Assembly: GCA_944472135.2 (NCBI GenBank)
Contig: OX235263.1
Span: 33,223,379-33,287,378, forward strand
DNA: 64,000 nucleotides
Direction: 5' to 3'
From: Trichobilharzia regenti
Lineage: Eukaryota > Platyhelminthes > Trematoda > Strigeidida > Schistosomatidae
Part shown: positions 34,246-44,357 of the stretch, one piece after another
Layout of the letters: the number at the start of each line of letters is the position of its first letter
Position numbering within the stretch: the stretch's first letter is position 1
Notes under the pieces: generated by a model
Databases searched by the model: none
What the model was told of the DNA's origin: nothing
The model's input: the letters and a program-made list of their open reading frames with translations, nothing else
Position numbers and translations under genes: made by a program

Positions 34246-35052
34246 GTTATTATAAAATCTGACACTTCAAGACATGCCAATCTTATTCAATCAAGATTGA
34301 GACGAACAATTGTTGAATTACACGGGCATAATTCTACAGATGGTTCAGGTGCTAGTAGTGGACATAAAAAGTCAGTTTCATCACCCGTTCCAGGCAGTCA
34401 ACCTGTTACAGCTAATAATACACCTGGTAATCATAATGATGCTCCATCTAATCATCATAATCAAACATCAAATTTCAATTCATCAATGTTAAATGAATCA
34501 AATGCAAACGGTGAACAAAGTGACGAGGTGCATAGTACACCGATTGTTCATTTAAATAATAAAGATAAAAATGGCAATGAATTCAATGATTCTGTTAATT
34601 TAGAAGCGAATCATTTATTAGATGGTAAAACGGATGCAGTAAATGATGAATCAAATGATCAGATTAGTTCTGAACAAGGTTTAATAAAAGTTACCAATGA
34701 AGAAGAACACTTTGAGTCAAATGTTGATCACTTTCTACTACTACCACGTAGTAGTATATCTAAGCAAACAGTTCCACAAGTAGTACCAACTGTTGCAGTA
34801 ACTGGTGTACAAAGTGTTCAGTCAACAACTGTTCTCGCCGCTGCCACTACTACGATGACTACTACTCCGACTACAACTGTCACTAAGACTAAGCATACAC
34901 CGGTTGGTTTAGCGCATCCGTTGAAAAATAAAAAAACACTGTTGTTCGTTTTCAATTTTTCTAAAAGTTGTTGTCGTTGGTTTGTTTTTGTTTGTTTGTT
35001 TATTTTTCTCAGGCTATCCCAGTTGTTCCCATCTGCATTATCAATCTTTTAG
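34246..35052 (+). CDS. Candidate optional exon, Asn/Ser/Thr-rich
   Basis: From a good acceptor (tattttcaatttag) the frame is open for 268 codons: VIIKSDTSRHANLIQSRLRR, then TIVELHGHNSTDGSGASSGH, long Asn/Ser/His-rich and acidic stretches, a Thr run (TTTMTTTPTTTVTKTKHTPV) and a hydrophobic end that is probably intron. Codon use is like the dynein exons. It lies in phase 0 between linker exons 8 and 9, which are also phase 0 and join directly to give a normal-length linker. Phase-0 donors exist after 34527, 34638 and 34779. It could be a disordered loop insert in an isoform, an alternative last exon giving a motorless tail, or part of another gene. No known domain. Confidence 0.5.
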   Translation, partial: VIIKSDTSRHANLIQSRLRRTIVELHGHNSTDGSGASSGHKKSVSSPVPGSQPVTANNTPGNHNDAPSNHHNQTSNFNSSMLNESNANGEQSDEVHSTPIVHLNNKDKNGNEFNDSVNLEANHLLDGKTDAVNDESNDQISSEQGLIKVTNEEEHFESNVDHFLLLPRSSISKQTVPQVVPTVAVTGVQSVQSTTVLAAATTTMTTTPTTTVTKTKHTPVGLAHPLKNKKTLLFVFNFSKSCCRWFVFVCLFIFLRLSQLFPSALSIF

Positions 35053-35109
35053 AATACAGCTGTTTGTTTAACTATTAACCTATTTATTTATTTTTGTTGA
35101 CAACACATG

Positions 35110-35350
35110 GATTAGTGTCCTTATACCTTAGATTTCAAACCTCAAGAGCCTCACAAGAGGTGGCTGTCTTGGCTCTAGTGTCCTTGTAGATAACGCTTTA
35201 GTGTTTGGAACAATAGGTGCACAGTTTGAGTCTCATTGGGGACATCACCACTCGCTGACAGTAGCAGTTACATCTAGCTGACGAATCCGAAGTAAAATAA
35301 AGCCAAGGAAGTGTTCTGGACTTCACTGCTAGTCATCATCAGTCACAATA
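35110..35350 (+). repeat. Sm-alpha-like hammerhead SINE (family B)
   Basis: Plus copy with head tggctctagtgtccttg, B-box-like cagtttgagtctcattgg, and ctgacga core kept, but stem II is expanded and unpaired. Tail cactgctagtcatcatc. Confidence 0.7.
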
Positions 35351-35864
35351 AGACTTTAAAGTTTGAAATTCACACGGTATCTTTGTTTCATTGAGATGAT
35401 TACTGTATAGCCATCTAAAAATTTGATGGTGAAGTGCTTAAAAATAGACAAATAGTAACTAAATTTCAGAAGTCACAGACTAAAATAAGATATATGAAAC
35501 TATATGATAAAAAGAAAAACAAAATATATGTTGAGACTGTTTTGCAGAATACTGAATACATTTCGTTGGTGTAAATACACTTTTAGTCAGAACAGGGTGA
35601 TTAGCAAAGTGTTTAGCCATCACATTCAGGTTACCGAAAGGGAAAATATTTACAGGAGTCTCTCAGCTGTACTTGTTCCTGATAGTTTTAACATAGCATA
35701 CTGTTCCACCAAGGCACATATACTTCTAGTTAAACTACTTTCTCAGCTGTTAAAACTGCCATGGACACAGTTGACTGCATCAATAATAGTCCTCCATCCT
35801 AAGGCTATTCTAAATATTCTTGATTGCACACTAGTCAGTAATTAGTATAGTGTGTGTGTGTGTT

Positions 35865-36245
35865 TCCAGTCATATCTTTGGTGCAGACTGAATTCCATCA
35901 GTCAAGTTTGTAATGTGACCACCATAGCACCAGGTGGCACACCATCACGATGCACTGTGAATTGTTGATATTAGATGGTTGGACGTAATTGGCAAGAAGC
36001 CTTAGACCCAGGTTTCGTGCTATTTGGCACTCATCAGTCCTACAGAAGGTCAATCACGAGCCTGAATGGCTCAAAGGTGACATCTCTGGCTTCAGCATTG
36101 GGTGACGTGGGTTCAAATCTCAGAAGGGACATGAGTTCTTTCGAGGTTTCAGACACACCTTGCTGATGAGTGCCAACTAGCACGAAACCTAGGTCTAAGG
36201 CTTTCTGCCAATTACCTCCAACCATCATCTAATGCCAACAATTCT
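35865..36245. repeat. Hammerhead SINE family G, folded-back copy
   Basis: The left part (35865-36032) is reverse and the right part (36050-36235) forward. Right part: head atggctcaaaggtgaca, B-box-like gggttcaaatctc, ribozyme at 36158. Left part has a reverse ribozyme core ctgatga...gaaa with stem I lost. Related copies at 38980, 48770-49330 and 57310. Confidence 0.75.
36158..36200 (+). ncRNA. Hammerhead ribozyme, family G, intact core
   Basis: All conserved positions are present. Stem I ccttg/taagg (one G-U pair), CTGATGA at 36163-36169, stem II gtgc/gcac with loop caacta, GAAA at 36184-36187, a two-pair stem III (cc/gg) with a two-base loop, and GTC at 36193-36195 as the cleavage triplet. 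Very short stem III is usual in schistosome hammerheads and suggests weak activity as a monomer. Self-cleavage is inferred, not shown. Confidence 0.85.
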
Positions 36246-36696
36246 AAATATTTTCACCACCAGTGAACAATCGGTTCCTCTTTTCCTAATTCAGTTTGAT
36301 TAGGATTGATAGATGAAGTAGCTGGGTAGCTACTGTGAATGGCGACATATCACTTATTCATATCACAGATGAAGACAGCCCGTGATGACTGCAGGAAAAT
36401 GATGGTCTGATGGCTCAGCTGCTAGAGTGCTGGGATTGTTATTTGTAGGCCACTGGTTCACATCCTGATACAACCTATATTTTAATTTCAACATCAGGCA
36501 ACATCTATCAACCTTAATTTGTCATAAAAACTTATTTTTCCATTAAAAAAATTTCTACATCAGTTAGGTTGGAACTGCATATTTGGTATGTAATTGCTAA
36601 CAGATTTAATCGTTCAGTTGTTTCAACTACACATTTTATTAGAAATGTTAGAGTAATGTCTTACCCCCTGCGTTTTATTGCTTTTTTTTTATACAG

Positions 36697-36978
36697 ACAA
36701 GTATATCATTATTTGATGCTATTTCAATGTTTTCATTGGACGGTGAAGAAGTACAATTTAAAAATAAAGTTCGTCTTGATGGGCCTGTAGAATCATGGCT
36801 ATGTGATGTAGAAGATCAAATGTATAAAACGTTGAGAGATTTGTTAAGAGATTGTAGATTCGCCTTAAAGAAAGCAGCTAATAAACGTGATAAATTTATT
36901 AAAGAATGGCCTGGACAATTGTGTATTACATCAAGTCAAATTCAGTGGACAGCTGATGTTACAAAAGCCTTACAACTA
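36697..36978 (+). CDS. DNAH2: Dynein heavy chain exon 9 of window (linker)
   Basis: 94 codons, phase 0. TSISLFDAISMFSLDGEEVQ, then RLDGPVESWLCDVEDQMYKT, LRDLLRDCRFALKKAANKRD and WPGQLCITSSQIQWTADVTK. The M-x-S-x-x-GE-x-V and G-x-VE-x-WL-x-x-VE signatures and the W-P-x-Q-x-x-x-x-x-x-Q-x-x-WT block are universal in the dynein linker. Acceptor follows a T run (ttttatacag); donor cta/gtaagt. Confidence 0.97.
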
Positions 36979-37002
36979 GTAAGTAGTTTTTTTTTATCAT
37001 TT

Positions 37003-37226
37003 ACATTCCCAGTGGAACATAGGATTTCAGGCTAGAACTCTGAATTTTCAGTAGCAGTGATATTTATTTTTACGGGATGGAGTTGCTAGCTTCAAGCCCA
37101 ACCTCTCCTCTTCAACAGTCTTATTACTGGCTTAATGAGATAAAGAAGTGCGTCTGTGGCCGGGGTTCGAACCCGATACCACCTGCATGCTTGGTGAGCA
37201 GTCTACCGCTGTGCCAATGACGCGTA
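37003..37226 (-). repeat. tRNA-SINE family C
   Basis: Reverse copy starting attcccagtggaacatagg, only some 25 bases inside the intron after exon 9. Minus-strand B box gggttcgaaccccgg-like and A box attggcacagcgg. Confidence 0.75.
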
Positions 37227-37229
37227 CAA

Positions 37230-38130
37230 CTGGTAAGTAATAACGCTCCATAATAAGTTTAAAGCTGAGAGAATAAACGAAACTAAGTAGGAGGAAGTCT
37301 ATATTCCAACATTTTACTATCATTTTAAATGGCAACAGTTATCAGTCAACTTTAGGAGGCAGACAAGACAGTTAACAAGTTATTTTTTACTGCGTGAACG
37401 CATCATCTGATTCAATTCAAACAATAAGGTTGAATTTATATTAGGCTATTAATGTCAGCTGATAGTATGAGGCATGCTGCTAGACTATTCAAATAAGTTG
37501 GATTAAAATATGTTCAGACTGTAGTTCAATCATAATCCTATGTGTTTAAGTATCTTAGTAACGTGTCTTTTACCAAAAATCTAAATATCTGGGTTGTTTT
37601 GATTAGATATGTTCTTAAAACAGTTCTACTAATTCCTCTTATCCTTCCTTTTCACTGTCAGAAATAACAGTTATATTAAATACAGTCAGTCGAATGGCTT
37701 TTGTATAAGGATCTTAGTACCCTTTTACACTGGAAATCATCAGCTTACAGTGACAGTCTTTTCAAGATAATTATGCCCTTCATATAGTCTTCTGATTGAT
37801 ACTTATATGTGAATGGTATAGCAACTGACATCGTTTCCCAACAAATCTAGTTCCCAAATCGATAACATTCTTCTTTATATTTATCGTTTTTGACTAAAGT
37901 GATAATATAACCTGTTCTACAAAAAGAGGTTCTCTTAAATGGATAGGTTTATTAGTTATGTCTCTAGCTTTGAAATCAATAAATGTTAATTTCAGTCTTA
38001 GCAAAATGAATACCATTGATATGATTTTAAAAGGGCGCTGAGCCTTGGGTTATCTCATTTTAAAACCCTTTACAATCAATGATTACTGGTATGTTTCCTG
38101 CTTAAGAGCTAGGTTGGAAAAAAAGATAGG
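37230..38130. other. Intron sequence, nothing recognised
   Basis: No supported gene or repeat. Confidence 0.4.
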
Positions 38131-38416
38131 AGAGAAACGACAAGAGAAAAGGGCCAGGAAACAGATCATTTATTGAGAAAATCAACAGATATTTATAGAT
38201 CTTTATGTACGTTATTATTCGTTATTGTTAGAAGAGAAGCAACATCTTCTGATTGGTTGTTTTCCGTTGATATATCTGCTAATCGTATCCACCCACGCTA
38301 CGTCTACTGTGATTGGTAGTTGAGTTAGTCTTTGTTCTTGTTTTTGTTTCTCATGACCAAGATTTGGGACGTAAAATGCTATCTACCAATTTCGGCTAGC
38401 AGACAGCTGTCACCAC
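38131..38416 (+). mobile_element. Solo LTR, diverged copy 4
   Basis: Matches the LTR family by order of blocks (gggccaggaaacagatca, cttctgattggttgttt, gtgattggtagttgagtt, ctagcagacagctgtcacc) but the start is degraded and no target duplication is evident. Confidence 0.65.
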
Positions 38417-38974
38417 AGAAGTAGTCGGACTAACATATGACACAGATCCATAAAGTCTTTGATTAATGATGAAAGTTACATTGACAGGTATGAACTACTT
38501 AACAGAGGTTTTAAAACTACTAATAATCATGTGTTAAAGATCTCTGGTGATACAGTTCAAAATCTTTCTCAGCGGCGTAGATATATTCAGATCACGTCAT
38601 CTCCCGTATTCTAAAAACTTGCATTAATCTACCTACCTCAACATACTCACACCTTTGTTCATTGTAATTTCATTACAATTCTCTTCACTACGTTTGTGCA
38701 TAATTTGCCGAACTACAGCAAGTTGAACCGCTGAACTTCCGGGCAAATTTCTACGTTATTAAGTTAATCATTAATTTATTTAATAGTGAGGACAGCACAT
38801 GGTGGACATTGACTTATCATGAACAAACATCTTGTATTTTACTCAATCATCATCATCAACTGAATCATAATGTATCAATCAAAATCACAAAATCCTTTCG
38901 TAAGTGTTACTCACTATGTCAGAGAATTCCCTCCAACATTTCTAATACTAAGTATAAGTGGGTATTTTCATTGG

Positions 38975-39085
38975 ACACTAGTAACTAGTGTGGCATATCT
39001 AGTCGTTTCTTTGGTGCAGACTGAATTCTATCAGTCAGGGTTTGCAATGTGGCCACCATTCTAGGTAGCTCTCCATCACGAAGCA
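38975..39085 (+). repeat. Family G end fragment
   Basis: ctgaattctatcagtcaggg and caatgtggccaccatt match the outer end of family G at 35885 and 48805. Confidence 0.6.
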
Positions 39086-39087
39086 CA

Positions 39088-40320
39088 TTATTATTATTAT
39101 TGTTTCCTTGGGTTCCCAGTGGAACATAGGGCTTCAATTCCACGTCTCCACTGCTTCTGTCTTCTGCTGTACTTTTCACCTGCATCCATGTTAGTCCATA
39201 CTGTTTCAACTCATCTTCACGCGATCTCCTCCATGTCACCCTTGCACCGACGTCTCACTCGCCGCTTCCCTTTCGGGTTCCACTCAAGCAATGGCCTGAC
39301 GCGCGCGCGATGTCACCCAGTGGCCTCCTCAGCCAGTGTCTGATCCACCTCCACTTTCTCCTGCATATTTGTTGGTTGGCGATTGGTTCTTGTTTTGTTT
39401 GTTAGTGCCTACAGTTTCTTGTTGATGATTCTTTCCGGCCGGCAGTCTGATCTTCAATACAGAGTGAGGACAGTTGTTGATAAAGGTCTGCAACAGGCTG
39501 TTGGAAATATTCCTTGTGACCCGCCTGCCAAGTTTCTGATCCGTACAGAAGAACTGACTGACTTGACGTTTGTATTGAAGATCCGACCGAATTTTGTTGT
39601 TGATGGTGATTGATGAAGATTTCCAGATTGGTTTCAGGTTGATGAATGTGTTTCTCGCCTTCCCGATTCTCGCTCGATTTGACATCTTCATCCGTTCCGA
39701 CTGCCTGTAGTTGAGACAATGCTTCCTAGATAATGAAGTGAATGAAGTGACCTCTGTCAAATCCCTCCCGTTGATGGTGGGTGATTGGCGCTGGATGTTG
39801 TTGCTGTTGCTGTCGTTGTTGTTGGTTGGTTACTTTCATAACCTCCGTCTTGTCTATGTTCATTTGGAGTCCTGTCTTTGCTGCTTCTTCAACCAGTCTG
39901 TCGGTTTTCGCTTGTAAGTTTTCGATTTTGTGTGACATCAAACATAAATCATCCACGCGCGAAATCCAGGTCTTCTAGGTTCTTCACGTCGGTCCAGACA
40001 GGATATCCCTGTCTTCTCGTTTACCACTGTCTGACGCATAATCCAGTCAGTCCACCACAATTAGGAATATCATTGGTGATAATAGGTAGGCAGCCTTGTC
40101 TAACTTCTGTGTTTACTCCAAACGCTTCGCTGAGTTTTCAGTTGTGGATCACTTGACATGTGCCGTTGTACAGCTGTTGAATAAGGTTGATGAATATGTG
40201 GGGTACGTCGTAGTATTCGAGTAGTTTCCAAATTACTTCGCGGTCAACACTGGCTGTCGAAGGCCTTCTCAAAGTCTATAAAGTTGAGGTAAAGTTTTAA
40301 TTTCCACGTAGCACATTCAT
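39088..40320 (-). pseudogene. RTE-clade LINE with RT remains
   Basis: Minus strand, longest reverse RTE copy. It starts inside the RT palm (KLYLNFIDFEKAFDSQC, motif A with its Asp), passes DDLCLMSHKIENLQAKTDRL and VEEAAKTGLQMNIDKTEVMK (motif C region), a Gln-rich run, and ends at the C-terminal QKYAGESGGGSDTG-like region, 3' block ccctatgttccactgggaac and a short ATT tail. Endonuclease is missing and several frameshifts and stops are present. Confidence 0.82.
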
Positions 40321-40710
40321 TTTATGATATTAGATAGTTGGAGGCAATCGGCAGGATAAGTGGATTTTTCATCAGTGTCATTTTCCTCTTTTAAATTCTA
40401 ATGTATAACTGGGGGAAACTAAGGCTTTTTGTAGGATTGTAGTCCTTATAACCGCATTGATTGAGCAGCTTCAGTATAAACAGACTGAGTTCTACAAATC
40501 AGTCTCATTGTGTCTCACTGCAATTCCTGTAATCTGATTCTCAAACATTTATCCAACATCCTAAATCCCTTATATCTAATTGCTGTTAATATCATAATGA
40601 TAACAATAATAATAGTGATCACAAGGTTTCTGTATCATATTTTACCTATGGTATGTATGTGTGTATTCTCTGATTCTCTTGTATATGTGTTTTCTGTTTA
40701 TAATTTAAAG

Positions 40711-40947
40711 GTATCACATAGACAAGATAAAAGGCCATTGAAAACTGAAACGTAAACAAAAGAATATCCTGGAAAAGTTCTCAGAAGCAATACGTTCAAA
40801 TTTAACTAAAATTCAACGTTTAAAATTAATGCTCTAACTGTTGTTGAAGTTCATCAACGTGATATTATTGAAAAACTCTATAAAACTGGTTGTAATGATG
40901 TTAATGCTTTTGATTGGTTGAGTCAACTTCGATTTTATTGGGATAAG
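40711..40947 (+). CDS. DNAH2: Dynein heavy chain exon 10 of window, two indels
   Basis: Linker end and start of AAA1. Read in three frames it is a normal dynein exon: VSHRQDKRPLK, then LKRKQKNILEKFSEAIRSNL with TKIQRLKL, then ALTVVEVHQRDIIEKLYKTG and DVNAFDWLSQLRFYWDK. Two bases are missing near 40744 and one near 40830. Together they keep the length divisible by three and the outer phases correct, but as written the frame hits TAA at 40753. Borders ttaaag and gataag/gttagt are sound. Assembly error is the simplest reading; a real disabling mutation is the other. Confidence 0.9.
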
Positions 40948-40962
40948 GTTAGTTAAAATCAT

Positions 40963-41034
40963 TATACAATTGGTGGATGGTGGCTAGCAGTGGAATCCGG
41001 ATTCCACTGCTAGCCACCATCCACCAATTGTATA
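40963..41034. repeat. 72-bp perfect palindrome of SINE tails
   Basis: Arms of 36 bases are exact reverse complements with no spacer, centred between 40998 and 40999 (ggaatcc|ggattcc). Each arm is a family B tail (attccactgctagccacca). It starts 15 bases after the exon 10 donor. Confidence 0.95.
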
Positions 41035-41150
41035 CTAATTAAATGCCCAGACATCGTCGAAGCATCTGCACAAGAAGCCGACATGTCAACCTGAGACCGA
41101 GCACTTCGGTCCAAACAATCGACGGGAAAATCAAAAATTCAATTCAATAG
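41035..41150 (-). repeat. Family B 3' extension block
   Basis: Reverse block with gccgacatgtcaacctg and gaccgagcacttcggtcc, as at 15945 and 27465. Confidence 0.6.
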
Positions 41151-41199
41151 TTAAAATCATGTTGAAATCGGGATTTTTTATTCATTTATTTTTTATTTT

Positions 41200-41388
41200 G
41201 GATTACAGCTTGATTCCACACTATATTTTTGGTACAAATATGGAATTTTCAGCATGGATATCGGTAGCCCAAATTTCTCAGGCCGACCATAGATATCAAG
41301 GTGTGCGTCGGCGTGGGCTGGAACCCCGGACCATGTGCATTGTCGCGAGAGTCCTAACCACTGTGCCATCGACGTACGATATGTACAT
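41200..41388 (-). repeat. tRNA-SINE family D
   Basis: Reverse copy of 31285: left end tttattttggattacagctt, then atggaattttcagcatgg, and a head with minus-strand A box tggcacagtgg and B box-like ggttccagcccacg. Confidence 0.8.
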
Positions 41389-41602
41389 ATGAATGAAATT
41401 CATTCATTATTTAAACAATTCACATAAAACATATGAGGATATTATTCATAAGATTTGAAATAAACATGTTAGAAAAATTTAGCAAAATAAAAAGAGACGA
41501 TGAAAGATAAAAAGAACATTCAGTGAGAGATTGACTAAAGATCAACATGGAGGATTTAATCATGAGCTGACATCAGTTAGAGAACCACTGGAAAACCTGG
41601 GA

Positions 41603-41648
41603 GTACTGGACAGCCGTTTCGTCCTAGTTTGGGACTCCTCAGCAGTAC
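41603..41648 (-). ncRNA. Hammerhead ribozyme, family A, left arm
   Basis: Exact reverse complement of the ribozyme at 41762-41807, so it has the same complete core on the minus strand. Confidence 0.88.
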
Positions 41649-41681
41649 GCACCCACCGGGAAGTTAGAATTCAAGGACCAT

Positions 41682-41748
41682 TGGATCGGGTCCCAGTGGC
41701 TCAATGGTCTACGAGCTCGCCTTGTAACCAGAAGGTCCTGGGTTCGAA
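41682..41748 (+). promoter_or_regulatory. Pol III internal promoter of SINE
   Basis: A box tggctcaatgg and B box ggttcgaatcc (matching the consensus) with about 40 bases between them, in a tRNA-like head directly before the right-arm ribozyme. Confidence 0.7.
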
Positions 41749-41761
41749 TCCCGGTGGGTGC

Positions 41762-41807
41762 GTACTGCTGAGGAGTCCCAAACTAGGACGAAACGGCTGT
41801 CCAGTAC
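41762..41807 (+). ncRNA. Hammerhead ribozyme, family A, right arm
   Basis: Stem I gtactg/cagtac (6 perfect pairs), core CTGAGGA at 41768-41774 (N7 is G, allowed), stem II gtcc/ggac with loop caaacta, GAAA at 41790-41793, stem III of A-U plus one C-G pair with loop ggct, and GTC at 41799-41801 with cleavage expected after 41801. All catalytic positions (C3, G5, A6, G8, A9, G12, A13, A14, C17) are kept. Confidence 0.9.
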
Positions 41808-42246
41808 TCCCAGGTTTTCCAGTGGTTCTCTAACTGATGTCAGCTCATGATTAAATCCTCCATGCAATCAAACAAAATCCCTACAAAAACCAATACTTGT
41901 AAAGATCAACACTTTAGATTATTAGTTAAATACTAAGAAGCTCCTCATGTTGCAAAGGAGGTGCTGGTTTGTAAATAATCTTGCTTTTCTAAATGTATTT
42001 GTTTGTGAAACAACAGTTGTCTGGGTTTGTTTATTTGGTTTCCAATCTATTATACAGATACTCATGAAGTGTGTCTATTTCACTATTCTAATTCTGTTGG
42101 ATGTTCCCATTTGGCTGACAATATCTAACTATATTTCAGTTAGTGCTGTGTACTTGAGTTTTCTTGGTGAATACTGTGTCTGTCCGTCTATATATCTGAA
42201 TATCGGTTATTTTGACATTATACCACTACTGATGCGGCGTATGCTA

Positions 42247-42935
42247 CTGACATGATTTGTGAGTAATATATACACGTAGATATAAGTGTATATATCGTCT
42301 GGAAGAATACTGGCTAGTGGACAGGTGGATGTAATGGCCAAGAGAAGGAATTGACGATTCTTGTGAAATAACATGGGAAACATAAAGTGAAGACAAAAGA
42401 AGGACAATACGGAGTTAGATGTAGATGCTTAGATCACCACAGATAGTCGACAATAAAGAATTCCGTTACGAAATAGTATTGCTTTGTTCTGTTATACATC
42501 CAGCTGAATGAATTCAATTTTGGTTATGAGAGATCTTGGAAGGCACCAACGACAACAATACCAGCGGATAAAACCAGTGGTCATCAGTCCATTTCTAGTC
42601 TCTGGTTTGGTAACCGGTATTGATGTCATTGGCCTCTCTAATCATGCATCACAGTCGACAGAAGCATTCATTCAGGTGGTTGTATAAGCGAACTACACAC
42701 TTTATCATCAGCCAACTGGATGTATAGATCTGGCAAAATACATCAACTCTATATCAAATTCATGGTTTGTACATTTCTTCCTTATTGTGCTTCTCTTATC
42801 TATGTTGTTTCACAAGAATTGTCTACTGTTTCTCTTCGTGATTATATGCATCTGTTCGCTACTGAATATTCTTGCAGATGGTATTTACATTTATACCTAC
42901 GTGTATATATTACTCACAAATCCTGTCAGTAGCAC
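42247..42935. repeat. Inverted repeat with 150-170-bp arms
   Basis: Left arm about 42247-42420 and right arm about 42775-42935 match in reverse at roughly three in four bases (gatttgtgagtaatatatac against gtatatattactcacaaatc). The 350-bp centre has no frame I recognise. Could be a non-autonomous DNA element or folded-back repeat. A related single arm lies at 22850-23045. Confidence 0.6.
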
Positions 42936-43534
42936 ACACCACTTATGTATTTGGGCGATTTCAGTACATCAATTAGCTCTATAAACAATTCCACTACCAA
43001 ATATTATCATGTTCTGCTGTTACACTACTACAGCCCTTGTTCTTGCGTTGTAATCCTGCCTACGAGCTGTAGTTACTATTCAGTGAGAAAATTACGTGTT
43101 AACATAATTACAAAATGGTGCGAAAAACTTATAAAAAAGTAAAAGGTTTACAGCACATGCAGCGATAACTTTGAAGTCGTACTTCAACTTCTATTTATAC
43201 GAATTAAAGAGGTTATAAGACCATTAATTAGAGATATGTTGCAATTTTCTGTCCACTAATATCAGCCTTGAAAAAATACTGAAACTACTCTATATTACAA
43301 ATTCTTTGCAAAATGAGGCCGAGTTTATTTTCTCAATGAGTTGATTTACGTATTTATCTTCCCTCAAATATTCATGAACTGTGTGTCCAAATTGATATAA
43401 GGATGAATAACTATCCTATAGAATTCATTAGGAAGATCAGAAAATGTTAAAAGCGAAATAAAAATAATTCTGAAACTAGTAATAATAATATAAATAAGAG
43501 AAAATATAAGGCATCTACTGTTATACTATATAAG

Positions 43535-43905
43535 GAGGGGACATCTGAGACCCTAAGTACGATTCGCAATAAGGCAGGAATCAGGGTGGCATTCAAACCT
43601 ATAAAGTTACTCAGAGACCAGCTGTGTAGTCTAAAAGACCTTGTAGACCCAATTAAACAAAATAATATAATTTATAAAATACCCAATGACTGTGAGGTCA
43701 ACTACATAGGTCAGACCAGTAGGTCGGGAGTAGTCAGATTGTCGGAATATGAGAATTTAGCTAAGGTTAGAATGATTGATCCCACAAAGATAAGTAATTT
43801 AGAAAAAACTCAGTTGTTGCACTACATGCATTTACACACAACTACGCAATAGGGTGGGAGAGAGGTTGATTACTGAATCCTGGTTCATCGAGTCTACACC
43901 TTACT
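43535..43905 (+). pseudogene. PLE GIY-YIG relic
   Basis: GTSETL-like start followed by an open frame AFKPIKLLRDQLCSLKDLVD, NNIIYKIPNDCEVNYIGQTS and RSGVVRLSEYENLAKVRMID. This is the nuclease domain of a PLE (first Tyr in IIYKI, second in YIGQ, Arg in SRSG). It then stops; RT is absent. The 3' part gagagaggttgattactgaa is shared with 6955. Confidence 0.8.
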
Positions 43906-44357
43906 CATGCTGCAGAAGTCATTCCGCGTCTAAATGTGTAGTTTACGAGTGATTTGAAAATGAAGGTAAATATTTTCTGGAAGTAAATAACTTCCGACCA
44001 ATTGTACTATTAATGTGAATACAAAATCTCAAATTACTGATCTTATTATATCTGACTGAGCCCATATACCTTCCTAAGAGTTTTGAACTCCATCAGTGAT
44101 TGGATCGGACAATACAGAGTGGTATTTCCTTTTAGTTGATACACTGTCAATAGTTTATTGTTCTGTTTTCTCGTGATCATAGGATTTTAAAATGTGTTTT
44201 TTCAAGATCCTACTATCCATAGTAATAGCTTAACTCGGTCTTACAGTGGTTTGCACAAGAGTGAATAACTTCATTTTTCTATAACATGCACAACTGACTT
44301 TATCTGTGCATTCAAGATAATTTTAACGCCTAATAATTTACTTCTTTCTATTCACAG

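Larger units (their letters stand above)
41546..41864. repeat. 116-bp perfect inverted repeat, hammerhead SINE family A
   Basis: Left arm 41546-41661 and right arm 41749-41864 are exact reverse complements (base p pairs with 83410-p). The 87-bp loop carries a tRNA-like head: A box tggctcaatgg and B box ggttcgaatccc on the plus strand. The right arm is thus the normal body of the SINE, and the left arm is an inverted duplicate of the same body. Each arm contains an intact hammerhead. Confidence 0.95.

Noticed and set aside
34297..35052. Complete stand-alone gene
   Set aside because: No start codon context or upstream promoter, and the acceptor at 34245 with phase match to dynein exons suggests an exon instead; the hydrophobic end is probably intron.
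41947..42255. 102-residue hydrophobic open frame
   Set aside because: Hydrophobic residues come from T-rich sequence; no start context, homologue or splice signals, and an inverted repeat overlaps its end.
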